A stretch of 64,000 nt of DNA from Enoplosus armatus (GCF_043641665.1 NC_092201.1:5117501-5181500); one strand, 5' to 3'; shown: positions 48,340 to 60,761, counted from the stretch's first letter. Notes: generated by a model from the letters alone, not told the origin. Made by a program: numbers and translations.

Positions 48340-48790
48340 TACAGCCATGCTAGTGGCTCTTTGAGGCTGCGCAGTGGAGCTTTGAGCTAAATACTAATAT
48401 CAGTATGCTAACATGTTCACAGTGGCAATGCTTACATGCTGATGTTTAGCTGGTATAATGTTTACCATGTTCACCATCTTAGTTCAGCGTGTTAGCATGC
48501 TAACATCATCACGTCATCCACTAATCGCACACCTCGTCGTGTCGAAATGTTCTTGGGCAAGATGGTTAGGCAACCGCCTTGCATGGTAGCTAGCTGCCAT
48601 CAGTGTGAGAATGAGCGGGAAATTTTAAAGTTGTTTGAATAAAAGCACCGTATAAATTTAATTAGCACTAAACACAAAGTGTCCTGATGGGAATGTCATT
48701 AGTTTTACAGTTATTCAATATAAACCAAAGTATTGGACAAAGTAGATGATGGATTCATCAGGTCAAAATTATCAAACAGAACAAGCAATT
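48340..48790 (+). repeat. 'gctaacatgct' interspersed repeat, copy B, interrupted
   Basis: The left part (48340-48506) runs ctacagccatgctag, gtatgctaacatgttcaca, gatgtttagctggtataatg, ttagcatgctaacat. After a 153-base insertion the element resumes at about 48660 with aattagcactaaacac, gatgggaatgtcatt and agtattggacaaagt. In copy A the two halves are continuous, which proves the insertion. Confidence 0.75.
48507..48659 (+). mobile_element. SINE-like insertion nested in copy B
   Basis: The insert carries gttcttgggcaaga, ctgccatcagtgtgagaatg and a gcaccgtataaat tail. These are decayed counterparts of the ccttgagcaagg, attggtgtgtgatcgtg and gcgctatataatcc words of the SINE at 1399-1595. Its orientation is the same as the host repeat. 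The target duplication is not clear. Confidence 0.6.
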
Positions 48791-49429
48791 TGAAGATGTC
48801 ACTATGAGTTCTGGGAACATCTTTTACAATAAAAAAAATCATCTTACAGTAATGAAAAACATGTTAGTTGCAGCCTTAAAAGCACTGTAAACTGTAAGCT
48901 ATAATTTGTGCACAGGCTTCATGCATATAGTATGACAGGGCTTTGAGATATTTTAAAGCTGTTCATATCTGTAGTCTCCACACACCCACCCGTCAATGAA
49001 TCATCCCAGGCGCTCTCTCTCTCTCTCTCTCTCGACCGTATGTCACTTCACTTCATTTGTTTGCTTTGTTTCAGGGGGTTGTGTAGCGCTGTCTGTCTGT
49101 CTGCTCACTCTAAGCGCTCGCTATTGCTTTGTTGTGTCTGCGACGAGTCATTTCACCGAGCAAGCCTCTTGCCAATAGTCATACCTAGCAGGAGTGATAC
49201 AAGAACGCCGGCATCAATTAGGCAAAACACGACGAGAGCGTGGCAGCACATCAATATTTATTTCATCTGCATATAAATGAGATTGGGTTTTAGGGAGCCA
49301 TTTGCTGATGAACCTCTCCCTCTCCAGAGTTCTCTGCCGACACCACTCTTGTTATGACAGTGAGGGGTGGGGGGTGAGACAGGGGGAGAGCTACAGGAAG
49401 AGGACTAGGAAAGCGCTGAGGTATAATAA
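48791..49429. other. Intronic stretch with (CT)n tract
   Basis: A (CT)11 tract lies at 49012-49033. Otherwise no exon or repeat family was recognised. Confidence 0.5.
49012..49033. repeat. (CT)n microsatellite
   Basis: About 11 CT units, followed by CpG-bearing unique sequence. Confidence 0.9.
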
Positions 49430-49680
49430 GAAATTTCAAGGCTGGAGGTGTTTGTTCTAAATGAGGCGGCTCAATTTGTTATCTGTCAGCTTAGGATTCA
49501 TTTCATTTGTAACAGAAAACTGACGCACCGCCCCATCCGTAAACATTTCTGAAGAAATGACTAATCCAGAGAGGTCAGAGGCCAATTCCTGGCAGCTCAC
49601 TGGCCCAGACTCTGGAAGTAATATCACGGGGGTTTGACATTAATGCTGATGAACTGTGGAGCAGGAAGTCACGTCTGTGG
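49430..49680. promoter_or_regulatory. Candidate conserved non-coding element
   Basis: Repeat-free. It has OTX-like ctaatccagag, nuclear-receptor-like gaggtcagaggcc and homeodomain-like words (gacattaatgctgatg) close together. No domain in any reading. Inference only. Confidence 0.25.
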
Positions 49681-50079
49681 AGGGCTCTGAGCTAGAGACT
49701 CAATCCCATGTCATGCTGTGTATTCCCACTTGGCCTCGGGGCGACTGGGGCCGGGGCCGCAGCCAGCATGGGGTGTCTCTGCAAGACTGCCTGAATTTAT
49801 GTCCCTGCCAGAGACTGCAAGAGGAAAGAACGTTGTTTGTTCAGAGGGAGATGTCGGTAAACCAGTTGATGGAGCTGTCTGTGGTAGTTTGAGTCCTCTG
49901 CAGCCTTCAGCTACTTGAACTACGTGAACCAGCATGCAACAGTGATGGGACATGACAGGTGGAATTTCCTCTAGTGGTGCCTAGAAAAGAACAGCAAAAC
50001 TGCACTTGTAGTACAAAAACAAACATGCTTATTCTTATATGCACAAGTTCCACAACTTAATATTATTTACATTATGTAT

Positions 50080-50258
50080 TTAATTGTTGATTACAAGGAT
50101 CCAGAGCTCAAAGTAATGTCTTGTTTTGTCTAACCAACAGTCCAAATCCCAAAGATATTCAATTTACAATGATATAAAACAGAGAAAAGCAGCAAATCTT
50201 CAAAAATTGAAGACTGGAACTAGCAAATGTTTAATGATAAATTTGATTAACTAAACAG
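50080..50258 (+). repeat. 'attagtcgattaa' interspersed repeat, copy 7
   Basis: Contains ccagagctcaaagtaatgtc, ttgttttgtctaaccaacag, tccaaatcccaaagatattc and aagactggaactagcaaatg in the family order. The 5' end is lost. Confidence 0.65.
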
Positions 50259-52057
50259 TTCCCACACCTCCCAATTTTGGTCGGCATTGTCCACATTTTG
50301 AGACAGTTGGTTCATTGTCTGCTTAACATTTTCCTTTCGCAATCTTCCCCATGTCTTGCTGCACTATCAAAGCATTTATTATTTTGGGTCTCGACCCACA
50401 GTTTGGGCACCACTAGCTTATACTCTTCGAATGACATTGACAATATGGAAAACATCCAGGGCTCCAATTAAAGATGAGCTTTGAAAAGCAGCCCTACAGA
50501 GAGCTTTCCTCCTCTGCTCTTGAAGTCATGAAAGCCTTTACGTTGCATGCTGTTTGCCCAAAATGCCCTCTCCTGCTAGAACAAAATCGAGCACTTTAAG
50601 GAGCCCTACACACTAAATGGGCGGTATAGATCAGTGGTAGAAAAACACAGTGTTTCTCTTTTCATCACCTGCTCTGCTGTAGCCCTTCAAACTAAGGTCA
50701 ATTTCCTGTGCCAACCCTTCAGTGGAGCTGAAATTGGCCTCAAGTTTATGGGATGAAAACTTCTCTTGCATTTTTGTTGCTTGTACATACACACATAGTG
50801 GTATCCAGTCTGTTGTCGTTACCTCTAGACGAATGCAAGGCGCTGACCGCTGCTGAGATTGTAATTAACCTCTTCTCAAACGCAGAAAAATCGATGAGAT
50901 GCTTTGCACAGTCATTATTGGGGAAAATAGACCGTGCAACACTGGTCTGTTTAAATGTTGATTTTCTTTAGTCACTGTTGCTCTATTTGAGGGCTTTACA
51001 GGTAATCCTTTCACCGTAGAAGTCTCAGCTGATGAAGTGGTTGGTGTTTGTTTGCCTGTTTGTTTTTTTTGTCTCTTACGGATCCACAGCCAATCCCTTA
51101 TATTCTTTACATGCCATTTAACATTTAGCAACTCATAAGACTTGTTTACAAAGGAATCCTAATGTCTGTACAAAAATAAGTATGTTTCCATTTACTTATT
51201 TGCTACATATTTTTAATTTGCGCTTTATGGAAATTTTAAAAAGTGAACAAACTGAAAAGGAAAAGTTTGTGCATCGATAAAACAGACAATCCAAAAAGGC
51301 TCATGATGATGGGTTTTTCCTGGAATCAACATCAAGGAAAAGAGGAAATGGAAGCAGGTCTTTCAATTTTATTTTCAACAGTGTCAACACAGCATCAGCA
51401 TATTGCTGTTTCCATCTGCATTCCTCTGCTCCAACTTAGTCCCTAAAAAATAAAGGGCAGGTGACAAAAATATCAAATGGCATTAATGAAAATAACACAA
51501 ATGTCAGGTGGGAGGAAGCAATGAAATGCCGTGACTTACTGAGATGCAGTAGTCCATCTGCTGGGTCAAGAGCAATTATGGAAGAGAGAAGCTCTGAGAA
51601 AAGCCATAAGGGGAAGTGATTGTTTGTTGGAGGAAACTTGAAGAAGAACATCCCAGCCTGAGAGAGAAGATACTCAGTGAGTGTGCTGTGACTGAGGGCA
51701 TAGTTGGACCGTGGCTTCGAGTTATGGACCGCAGCTTTTTTAGCAGCCTTTTATGTGTGCCAGCACCAGTGCTTTGAATCCAGTGCAGACAGCCGTGGGC
51801 AGCCTGCGATGGGGATGTTTCCAGGGGGGTGACATGGGAGAATTTGAAATGGTTGACCGGTTGCACTGTTGTGGCTGTGCTGAAAAAGCTGACCTGGATG
51901 AGCCTGTAGTAGCTCTTCTCACACGAGTACATGCAGGCAAAAGCTATCCAGCGACAAATGTGAGTCTGATCGGAGTCTCAGACGGAACCAGAAGTCCCTA
52001 AAGTTAAACACAGTGGACTCTGCATTGACTAAATGTGCTACATTTAGAGTTTTATCC
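50259..52057. other. Intronic stretch, nothing specific
   Basis: A fragment (tctcgacccacagtttggg near 50389-50407) resembles a common fish repeat tail also seen at 7383. Open readings at 51436-52001 on both strands lack domains. Confidence 0.5.
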
Positions 52058-52238
52058 ATTTTAGAGCTGAAATGCTGAGATGATCAACAGAACAACAATT
52101 AAAATTAACAACAATTCGCAATAATCATCAACAGTTTTTTAGTTTTTAAAGCAAAAAAACTTATAAAAAGTATTTGTAAATATTTCTATGTCTTCCAAGA
52201 TAGTAAACTGAATATCTTTAGGTTTTGGACTGTCAAGC
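52058..52238 (-). repeat. 'attagtcgattaa' interspersed repeat, copy 8
   Basis: Minus orientation: agagctgaaatgctgag end, then ctatgtcttccaagatag, taaactgaatatctttagg and ttttggactgtc. A truncated relative of copies 1, 2 and 5. Confidence 0.6.
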
Positions 52239-52294
52239 TATTTGAATATGTCAACTTGGGCAATTAACTCCACTTTGTTCACCTGTAGTTGGTA

Positions 52295-52640
52295 ACTTTG
52301 GTGTCTGCTGTTTGGTGCTGGGCAGGTAGTGTATAGTAGGTTAATCTGAGTTTTTTTGTTGTTGCTGAAAACAGCCTCCTGCTGCATCTCAAAATAGCGT
52401 TGATGAGAGCGTTAAGAGTGAACCAAAACTGTAAATTTGTGGCTCGTGAAAACAAAACGATAAGCTGAAAGCTAAAAGCTAAAAAGTTCCACAGAGCTGA
52501 GGGGAACTGCAGAGTCGAGTGATTATTCTCTGTGGGGTCATCACTACGACTGACCCATTTCACATTACACATAATAATTTGACCCATTGTCCATATAAAA
52601 TCAATGGATTGGCGCAGCTGTAAGTTTGTCTGTAGCTTCT
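52295..52640 (+). repeat. Interspersed repeat with 'gctgaaagctaaaagct' core
   Basis: Landmarks are aaaacagcctcctgctgc, cgataagctgaaagct, agttccacagagctgagg, gtgattattctctgtggg, gacccatttcacattac and aatcaatggattggcgcag. I recognise the chain as an abundant fish repeat. It follows directly after copy 8 of the other family. Class unknown. Confidence 0.55.
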
Positions 52641-53456
52641 GAAACTGTAAGTATGTCTACAACAAATCGTGAGCCAAGCAAAAACCAAAATTGCACACAG
52701 CTTCATTCCTATGCAAATGTGAAGCAGTTGATTTGCATGCTGCATCTTCAAACTATGCAGATGACCTTTTACTCAGGACTATGTCCCAGATACTGGGTGC
52801 TTAATAATGCACTGTGAGGCATTCAGGCTTTCTGAACACATTTCCCTCCCAAAACTTCCTCTGCACACCAAAATGACTGCTTGTTGAGTGGTCCCTGTAC
52901 AACAGCGGAGAGCTTTAGACGGATTCATGTTGAAATCCTGTTGAGATCTGACCTGACAAGGGTCCCTCTTGGAGTTTGATTACCTCAGATGATCTACGCG
53001 CACTGCAGCTTCTAGTCTGCGCTGCACTTCAAATGTTCTTATCCAGAGGGTGCAGGTTTGTGTCGGCTGTTTCTGCGTGCACTGCTTATGTTTGTGTGTT
53101 TGTCTGTGCGCTCTCTGGGGCATCTCTGGTTTTCTTGCAATGTATTGGTTTATCCATAAAAGACGCTCTGCTGGGGGATGTTAACTCAGAAACAGTTCTC
53201 TGCTTTGCTCAGTAAGCTGTGATCTGGAGTCGGACTGCCAAATGCAATTGGGCGAAAAGGCCTTTGAAGTGTGCCGTGATTGGCTGTGTGCGGCGGCTAT
53301 TTTGACAGCGCAGGTTGTGACGAGGAAGGCAGTTGTTGAAGCAACAGTAACTCTGTAGGTCACACTGGGCTAGCTTCCCATAAATCTCAGATGTAAACGT
53401 GTGTGTGCGTTTGAGTGTGAGTCAGTGCGAAAGAACTATTGAATCACTTAAAACCT

Positions 53457-53458
<2 letters not shown>
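52641..53458. other. Intronic stretch, nothing specific
   Basis: No exon or repeat family was recognised; TG-rich near 53090 and 53400. Confidence 0.5.
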
Positions 53459-53498
<40 letters not shown>

Positions 53499-53554
53499 AG
53501 AGAGAGACTTGATGGATTACTTTCAGCTCTTGTGAGTGAATGTGTGTTTGTGGT

Positions 53555-53586
<32 letters not shown>
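53459..53586. repeat. Two (TG)n tracts with (GA) linker
   Basis: (TG)18 at 53459-53495 is followed by a short AG run, then by TG-rich text and (TG)13 at 53560-53586. Both are on the intron sense strand. Confidence 0.95.
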
Positions 53587-53589
<3 letters not shown>

Positions 53590-53799
53590 TCAGGCAGCCA
53601 ACACCTCCCTGTGCATCTCCTGCAGTTTCCCCTCTTTAAAATTGAATTTCAAGCAAATATTTCATCGACATTTCCCCTCTGAGCCCCACATTGTCACAGT
53701 TCATTAAAACATAATTGAAAAGGAATATTCAACAGCTCACTTTGCACATGCACCACTTTAGCCCATTGCACTTGCTAAAGAAACATTTACATGGAATAT

Positions 53800-54110
53800 A
53801 ATCTCAGCTCTGTTTGCTCTCAGAAAGCTACATGAGCGGCTTACACGGCGGCCGTATAATTTACCATAATTCATCTCTGCCAGCACAAATAAACATAGCA
53901 GGGAATGTGAGATATGCAAAGCATGATTCAGCAGCAACATTTTTAATCTTTCTTCCATCAGCTTCTATTACCAGCGCTGCTGAGCTCAGCAGACCGGAGC
54001 GCTCCTGGGCTCTGATTGGGTTAGTTCAATTAAATTGGCCCCAGCAAGGTGTAATGAGAAGAGTGCTGTAACAGTGACGATGCGTAGGAGTAAGCCCGGT
54101 GGCAGCCATC
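53800..54110. promoter_or_regulatory. Candidate conserved non-coding element
   Basis: A repeat-free block with well-formed words for homeodomain, MAF and SOX-type factors: gtataatttaccataattc, gcatgattcagcagcaac, gctgctgagctcagcag and gttcaattaaattggcc. The plus reading at 53814-54071 stays open but has no domain. By texture this is the most enhancer-like island of the window; inference. Confidence 0.3.
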
Positions 54111-56224
54111 ATGGCTCGGCTATTAGCCAGCGACCCATTGATATAAACAAGCCCTGATTCCTGCAGTTGTGTTGGAGTCACCCTGACTCAGCCATCACTC
54201 AGTTCAACCAGACACCTGACATGAATGGTCAAGCTTCAGTGAGATGGTAATGTACTACGCCATAAACACTGTAGAGAAATAAAGTCTGCAAGGGTTTGGT
54301 AATTCACAATCATGTGTGGGGGGATATTGTGTGCAAGATTTCTCCTCCTCTTCCCTCTTCTGTTGGTCTGAAAGATGAATTGTTTTCATCTCAAAACAAT
54401 TTGAAAAAGTCACAAGAAGCGCATTTTAATTACGTAAACCTCACATAAGTAAAGGATAATTCCAGTTTATTAAAACTGGGAGCTTATTTTGATTCCTATC
54501 AGTTATTAGAAAGAAACACCACACTGTGTTGTTTTTATGTTATTAAATTATCCCATAGGAAACTAACTAAGTGGACTTGGCTCTATCATGGGATATCACT
54601 GATTACTGGATGCAGGCCCTGCCTTTTAAATGAAAGCCCAATCAAGAAACTAAATATTGATCTTTACTGGTCCCTTCCCTTCCAGCTCTGTGCTTCTGTC
54701 TCAGGGGAGGAAGCTCTTGCTGACCATGTCATCTTCTCTTTGTCTAGTTTATTTTTATGTCCCTTGTTTGTCTGTCCCTTTGTTTCTTCTCAGCACTACT
54801 TCATTACTTCTCTAAGCTCCACGACTTCAGCACAGGGATCCTTTATTCATCAGGAGATATAGTAATTAATACAAATATTGGAAAATACTATAGATGCTCT
54901 GTAAACTCAGGTTGTTCTTGTTGAAGGAGTGTGACGTTTAACTTCTCTGTGTGACATACCCAGGTATACAAAATGTGTGAGATTTACTTCACTGGGTCGC
55001 TCAGTAGTAGTCTTCACTATGATAGAAGTAATATTGTTGTCAAGGCAACCAAATTGTTAAGCACTGAGTTTGCCTGCTTGGCCTTTTTACCGCTCTGTCC
55101 CCTGCATTCGCCTGAAAGCCTCAGTCTCTCAGAGGGGATGAATTTCTTTGTGTCTTCAAACTGTGAATCCGTCGCAGTGTTGCAGGCAAATTACAATGTT
55201 TCAATCTATGTTTTTGAGGCGGCGGTTTGACAGGAGATGTCAGCAGATGGATCCTCTCCCCGTTAAGCGATGGGGGTTTTCCTCCTGACTGAGCCACTGG
55301 CACACTGACATTAGCAAGTTGAGTCCACCGGTCGACCAAGGTGAGGCTATTTCACACTCTCTCGGACTTCAAAGCCGCCGTATGGGAGCAGCTTGGATGT
55401 GCTCGCTCTGTTGTCAATGTCTTCCTGCTTTTGACTCCTCACTGGGAGGTAGTCTGCATTTCCCTTTTGAAATCACTTTAACTTTATTGACTTTCTTATT
55501 CCCCTCAATGCCCTCTTCTTTAGCGTCCTATCAGCTCTTTTCCTTTGAGCCCTGTCACACCAGACATGTGCATCTTCTTTATCTACTGTCAAGATGGTTT
55601 GCAATTGGTAAATGGCTTAACTGTTAAAAATGGACTGTTAAAGCAGTGCACACATTTAGAAGATTTAAAGATTTACATACTTAGCATATTTCGCCAACAC
55701 ATTTTGCTGTTTTAAATGCTGCCGTGAGTGGACCTTTACTCTCCTTGCACCTACATCCCAGTCTACTGCGTCTCGTGCTGAGACAAGCGGCCGACCAGTG
55801 CCACTGGCTCTATCAGGCCAACAAAGCCCTTCCAGTTGCTCCTTAAAAGTGCTGACACTACAAATGAATAAATAAATAACCCCATTTGAGGGTTATTATG
55901 TTTCTTCTACAAATATAGAAACAAGGAGAAGGAGAGACGGGAGAAACATAGCCTGAAATAGGAGAATGTGAAAGGTGAAGGTGGAAGGGAAAAATAGCAG
56001 AAAGGACTAAAAGGGAGGAGAAAGATGAGACATAGTAATATGAATGTCATAGCACAGCCATTTTCAAACAGTGACTGGTTTTTGAGTTTAATTTGATGCA
56101 TTATTGGCTGGCCACAGCAGTCGTTTTTTTTGAAAAGCTTAAGTAGACAAGGTGCAGATCCAGGAATGGAGAGCAGTTCCCAGGCAAACTGAAAGGCACT
56201 GAAAAGTCAACATACTGAATTTGT
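54111..56224. other. Intronic stretch, nothing specific
   Basis: No exon or repeat family was recognised. Open readings at 54973-55230 and 55319-55627 lack domains. Confidence 0.5.
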
Positions 56225-56505
56225 AACTAAAGACGTGTTAATTGCCCCATGCAATTTTTCACTCACATTTTATGATCTTCATTTCCTGGTTCGGGTGTTT
56301 CATCACAGAATGAAAAGGTCCAAATATGCAACACCGCTCTTTCCAGGGCACTATGTGCGATTGACAGGTCGTTTGGCTAATTTTCTCATTAGATTTAAGA
56401 GAAGCCTACTTGCCAACATCTGGTTGACTAATGCAGGAGAAACTTGGCAGCAGAGGGTCACCATAACATTTTCTAGAATCTTTATATGTTTTACTCTATG
56501 AATAC
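56225..56505. promoter_or_regulatory. Candidate conserved non-coding element
   Basis: Repeat-free. It has TALE-like gattgacaggtcg directly followed by homeodomain-like ggctaattttctcattag. An 88-codon plus reading (56235-56501) has no domain. Inference only. Confidence 0.27.
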
Positions 56506-57699
56506 CCATAAAGAATAGGAAAAAAATGCTTTCTAGATCAAGTTTCCTTGAAGCTCTGGTATCTGCAGGTCTGCTGCCCCGGGGGTTGTGACCCCTTACA
56601 ATATGATGTACCTACTTCCAAAGTACATAAGTTAGTTATTAGCTTTTACATTAGAAAATGGCTGGAGGAGGCAGGATTCATGTTAGGTACAAACCTTTGA
56701 TTCACTTTCATTTTCCCAAAATCTTGCCCCATGTGCTCTTTGTGGTCAGGCATAGCTTCTCTTTGAGGTGTAAAACAAGCCTTTCACAAGGGTGATATAC
56801 CTGGAGACATAACCAAGTGCTGAGGTACTTTGCAGCAGCCGGTGGCTTTTAGGTAAAACTGCCAGTCAAGCTGGTGTAGGCAGCCACACTTAGCTCTGTG
56901 CTTGTACAGGGGTAGGATTCAGAGGTTTAGAAGTTAAATAAATATACCTTGGTACAGGCACAGAGAATGGTGTTACCTGTTTGATGTTGCAGTTGATTTA
57001 TGACAGCACGACCAGTTGTCCGCCTTGGAGGCCAACGATGGGTCAAGACATGATTGAACATTAGTATACGGCTTCTGTGGGAACCCTCACCCAACCTTTG
57101 GCACATATCACAGCGCTGATTGATGAATACCATGCTGTGTGGACTGATGTTCTTCAGGCATCCACCCTTGAGCAATGAACACTATATTGAGCTTTTATAT
57201 ACTATACCTGCTACCTGTGTACGATCACTTCACACACAACAGGAACAACAATTTCCAGGTTTTCAGGTGACCAAAATAGCTTTAAAGTGCTGCATACATG
57301 CATTTGGTCACAAATACAAGTTGTGTAATTGCAACATTTCTCAGGAGAATTATGTCAAATGGCAATAAAGATAACCACAGATCTATCCAGGAGGGACGCT
57401 TATAATCTAAAATGTGACCAGTAACAGCAGATTTGTACTGTTTTAGCTCTACAGGATATGAATATTAAGATATGTATGCTGTTTCAACCATTTTGGCAAA
57501 ACCTTTGTGTATAGTATATTTTTCTAATGAAAGAAATCCATCAAAAATGATGGAATATGGATTTGAGACAGTTTCACTGTACCCATGCGTAGCTGGTATT
57601 AAATTTTGTATCTGAATATCTCACTAGAGTAAAGAATAACACTGAAGTGCCAGGTATAATCGCTCACATAATAAATCGACCACTACATGCAGACTCCAG
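56506..57699. other. Intronic stretch, nothing specific
   Basis: AT-rich with no recognisable exon, repeat family or tandem array. Confidence 0.5.
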
Positions 57700-58080
57700 C
57701 TGTGCGGATTCACTCATTAATGCTACAGTAGGTGGTCAGTGTTCGTCAGTGTTCATCCGGTTCTGTGTTTGCATGCAAATCACAGCTGGTGCTTACCAAA
57801 TAGCTAACATGCATGCAAATTAGTCTGCTCAGTGGAGGTAGAGCACCTTGTGTAATCACGTGCTTTTATGCAAAACCAGGTTCAGAGGAAGTTCAGGCAA
57901 CATTTTTGTTCACCAGTGTTATTCCAGCAAAACAAATACAGATGTGAGGATGCAAAAACCTACATTCAACTGATGACTGCGCCCTTATAGTCCTATCCAC
58001 ATGCATATCCACCTGTACATACAGTATTTTGGACAAAAATGACACCAGACACTACAGAAAACAGGATTTCATGCAAATAC
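57700..58080. promoter_or_regulatory. Cluster of POU octamer motifs
   Basis: Exact ATGCAAAT octamers occur at 57773-57780, 57813-57820 and 58071-58078. The first two sit in palindromic gcatgcaaat contexts 40 bp apart. Octamers are POU-factor sites (OCT/BRN), which would fit a neuronally expressed gene. Chance occurrence in AT-rich DNA is possible. Confidence 0.3.
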
Positions 58081-59206
58081 AGAAAAAAGGTGTGATGGGA
58101 TTGGTTCCTGTCCAAAAAGCAAATCTGGACACAGATCACAGTTTGATGAGTATAAATGGAGCCATGTGTGTTTGAATGCAAGGTAGGCTCAGAAATGCGA
58201 GGTACCAGTCTGCTCTCTCATGCTGTTCCCCATCAATCCACGGCTCAGCGTGGCCACTGGAAGGCACGGCGGCACGTGACGGACATATTCCATTTCCTGC
58301 TCCAGCAGCACTATCAGTGTCCCAGTCCCAGGATAAAATGGACCAGGCTCACACACAAGCAGGCAGCTGGTGGGCTGAGTGGATTTCCATGGCAATGGGT
58401 GAGCTGGGGATGGTCAGCATGAAGCAACAAAAGGAAGGTACGCTACGTGATCACCTGTGGGCTTTGGAGAGCTGGAGAGACTGCACAGGCCTGTAATTTC
58501 AGGAAATAAGCGCAATTTTTTAGAAGGCAAATAATGTGCTTTTTTTTCTGTGTAAAGATGTCACCGCACAAATAGAAACAGGTAGTTTAGTCCAAGGATA
58601 TTGTGAGCAGGTGTTTTCTTTGAACGCTAATGACCGGGGTTTGATTCCAAAATACAGAGATTACGCAACAAGTCCTTCAAAATTAAATGACAAAATACGT
58701 TGTTTGTCCATTTTCTCTAGAACGACACCACCTGCGTTCTGATCTGATCATCTGTGCCTCCCAAAACTGTTAGAAATCACTGTTGGAAGATTTCATCTCT
58801 TTTATGATCTACAAATGTAACAACAACAACAACAACGTTTATAGTTTGATTAGGTTCAGGCACAAATACAGCTTGGTTAGGTTTACCCAAACGTCATGGT
58901 TTGGGTTAAAATTACTACCTTGCTAAAGATAGGGGACCTTTGACGTCATGGTTACAGTAATGATCGCTTGGTTAAGGTTAGGAAACGATCGTGGTCATGG
59001 TTAGAAGAGACAAAACTTAACTGATGCTTCCCAATGCGGACAGTGTGGCTCTATAACTACTACACTACTAAGTTTAGTGAATATTTCTTCAACTGTTAGC
59101 TAACATTTTTATGTGATGATGAGCAAAAGTATAGTCAAGTGTCAATACATGCTATTACATACAATTGTGGCATAGGAACAAAATATTTTTCCCAACATTG
59201 AATTTC

Positions 59207-59209
<3 letters not shown>
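58081..59209. other. Intronic stretch with short (CAA)n
   Basis: A 106-codon plus reading at 58176-58496 lies in GC-richer DNA without a domain. A (CAA)6 tract is at 58819-58836. Nothing else was recognised. Confidence 0.45.

Positions 59210-59246
<37 letters not shown>
59210..59246. repeat. (TG)n microsatellite
   Basis: About 18 TG units, facing a (CA)24 tract 207 bp downstream. Confidence 0.95.
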
Positions 59247-59249
<3 letters not shown>

Positions 59250-59451
59250 ATGTAAACCCATCTGAAAGCCAGTTGGTGTTTATGGATTCCAGCACTTTCA
59301 CCACAGAGTTGGCATTATACATGTTCATTGAAGACTAATCAACAGAGCGCAGTGTGTGTCTGGTGAAACTGGCAAGGTTTTAAGCCCATCCTGATCTTTT
59401 AATTAGTCTGATTATCCAAACAGCTGTCTGCTGGCGCTCTCTCTGACTTTA

Positions 59452-59452
<1 letters not shown>

Positions 59453-59500
<48 letters not shown>
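59453..59500. repeat. (CA)n microsatellite
   Basis: 24 CA units, complementary in the same transcript to the (TG)18 tract at 59210-59246. Confidence 0.95.
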
Positions 59501-59502
<2 letters not shown>

Positions 59503-60721
59503 CATACGCTCAGCGTGATAATGCTACATATGTGACTGCCGACGGGTGCCCTCAGAGCGGGGTGTGATAAATATTGTCAGTGTGGCTCTGATGACGCCGC
59601 TGAAAGCTCTGTCTGACTGTCAGCGCACCCTCCATGCTGGATTTGTCCTGATAGAGTAGAAAGTTTTCAGACTTCTGTAGGAGACTTTGAAGACTTGGCT
59701 GTCACAATGCTGCTGAAGTCTTTGTTAAATACTTTGAGTGTGTGTTTTCTGTATTTATGTCCATCATGATGACCTTGTTTGAGTCCATTTTCAACACAGA
59801 ACTCCTTCTGAGCTTTCGGTGCCTGCACAAACTGTTGATACAATCAAATCTAAATTTCTGTCAAGTGAATATGAAGAACGTAGCCCACGCGTTTAGAACT
59901 GCCATCTCTTTAAGGTTGAGTGCTACTCTAGCTCAGCCTCACCTGGGTGAAGTTGCAGCGGCAGTCAGCGCTTCTCTGCGAGCTCCACTAGTTTTTGCCG
60001 GGGTATGAAGCAGTTAGCTGTTATAGCACCTCCATCCCCCGGAGGAACCAGCTGCTCTCTTGTTTTTTGACTCACCACAGGCTGTTCTTTCTCTTACCCG
60101 GCCTCCCGGGGGATTTACATGACACCTGCTGAGCTTAAATGGTGGATTCTCTTCTTCGGCAGAGCAACAACGATTTCCATTCACCCATCTGTTTAGGAAA
60201 CAGTTATCATGGCTGCGTGTGGCTCTAAACTTGCTAGAAATGCTTCCTAAACTGCGAGGATGAGCCCTTTCCTCTTGTATCATTATCTCTTGTGTGCACG
60301 CCACCGTTTCTGTAACCTTTCCTCAAGGTCAATGTGGAAATAATAACCGAATAATGAGAATAAATGCATGTTGATGTTGTTTTCATGTTCCACTGATTGA
60401 CTCATGCACCAGCAAGTGGATTTTGCTGAGGTACCATCAGTCCAAAGCCTCTACGGCCTCCCTTTTTCTTCTCCAGCTCCATCCTCTCCCCCCTCCGTGC
60501 TCCCTCTGTCATACACATTTCCCCGTCGGCAGTGTCACATATCAGTCGTGTCATGATAGCGGCGCTGTCAGAGCTGCAAGAACTGATGAGGAACAACCTC
60601 AAGAGAGAAACGAGATAGAGCATCACATCTGTTTTAAATGACCTCCTTCACCCTCACACACCTCACTGACTCCAGACCAGCCGAGCCGCTGCAAGAGTTA
60701 GACTCTCTTGCAGTGCTTTAT

Positions 60722-60761
<40 letters not shown>

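Noticed and set aside
58176..58496. 106-codon plus reading
   Set aside because: It lies in GC-richer sequence but has no domain, no acceptor/donor pair in a compatible phase, and an overlapping open frame on the same strand.
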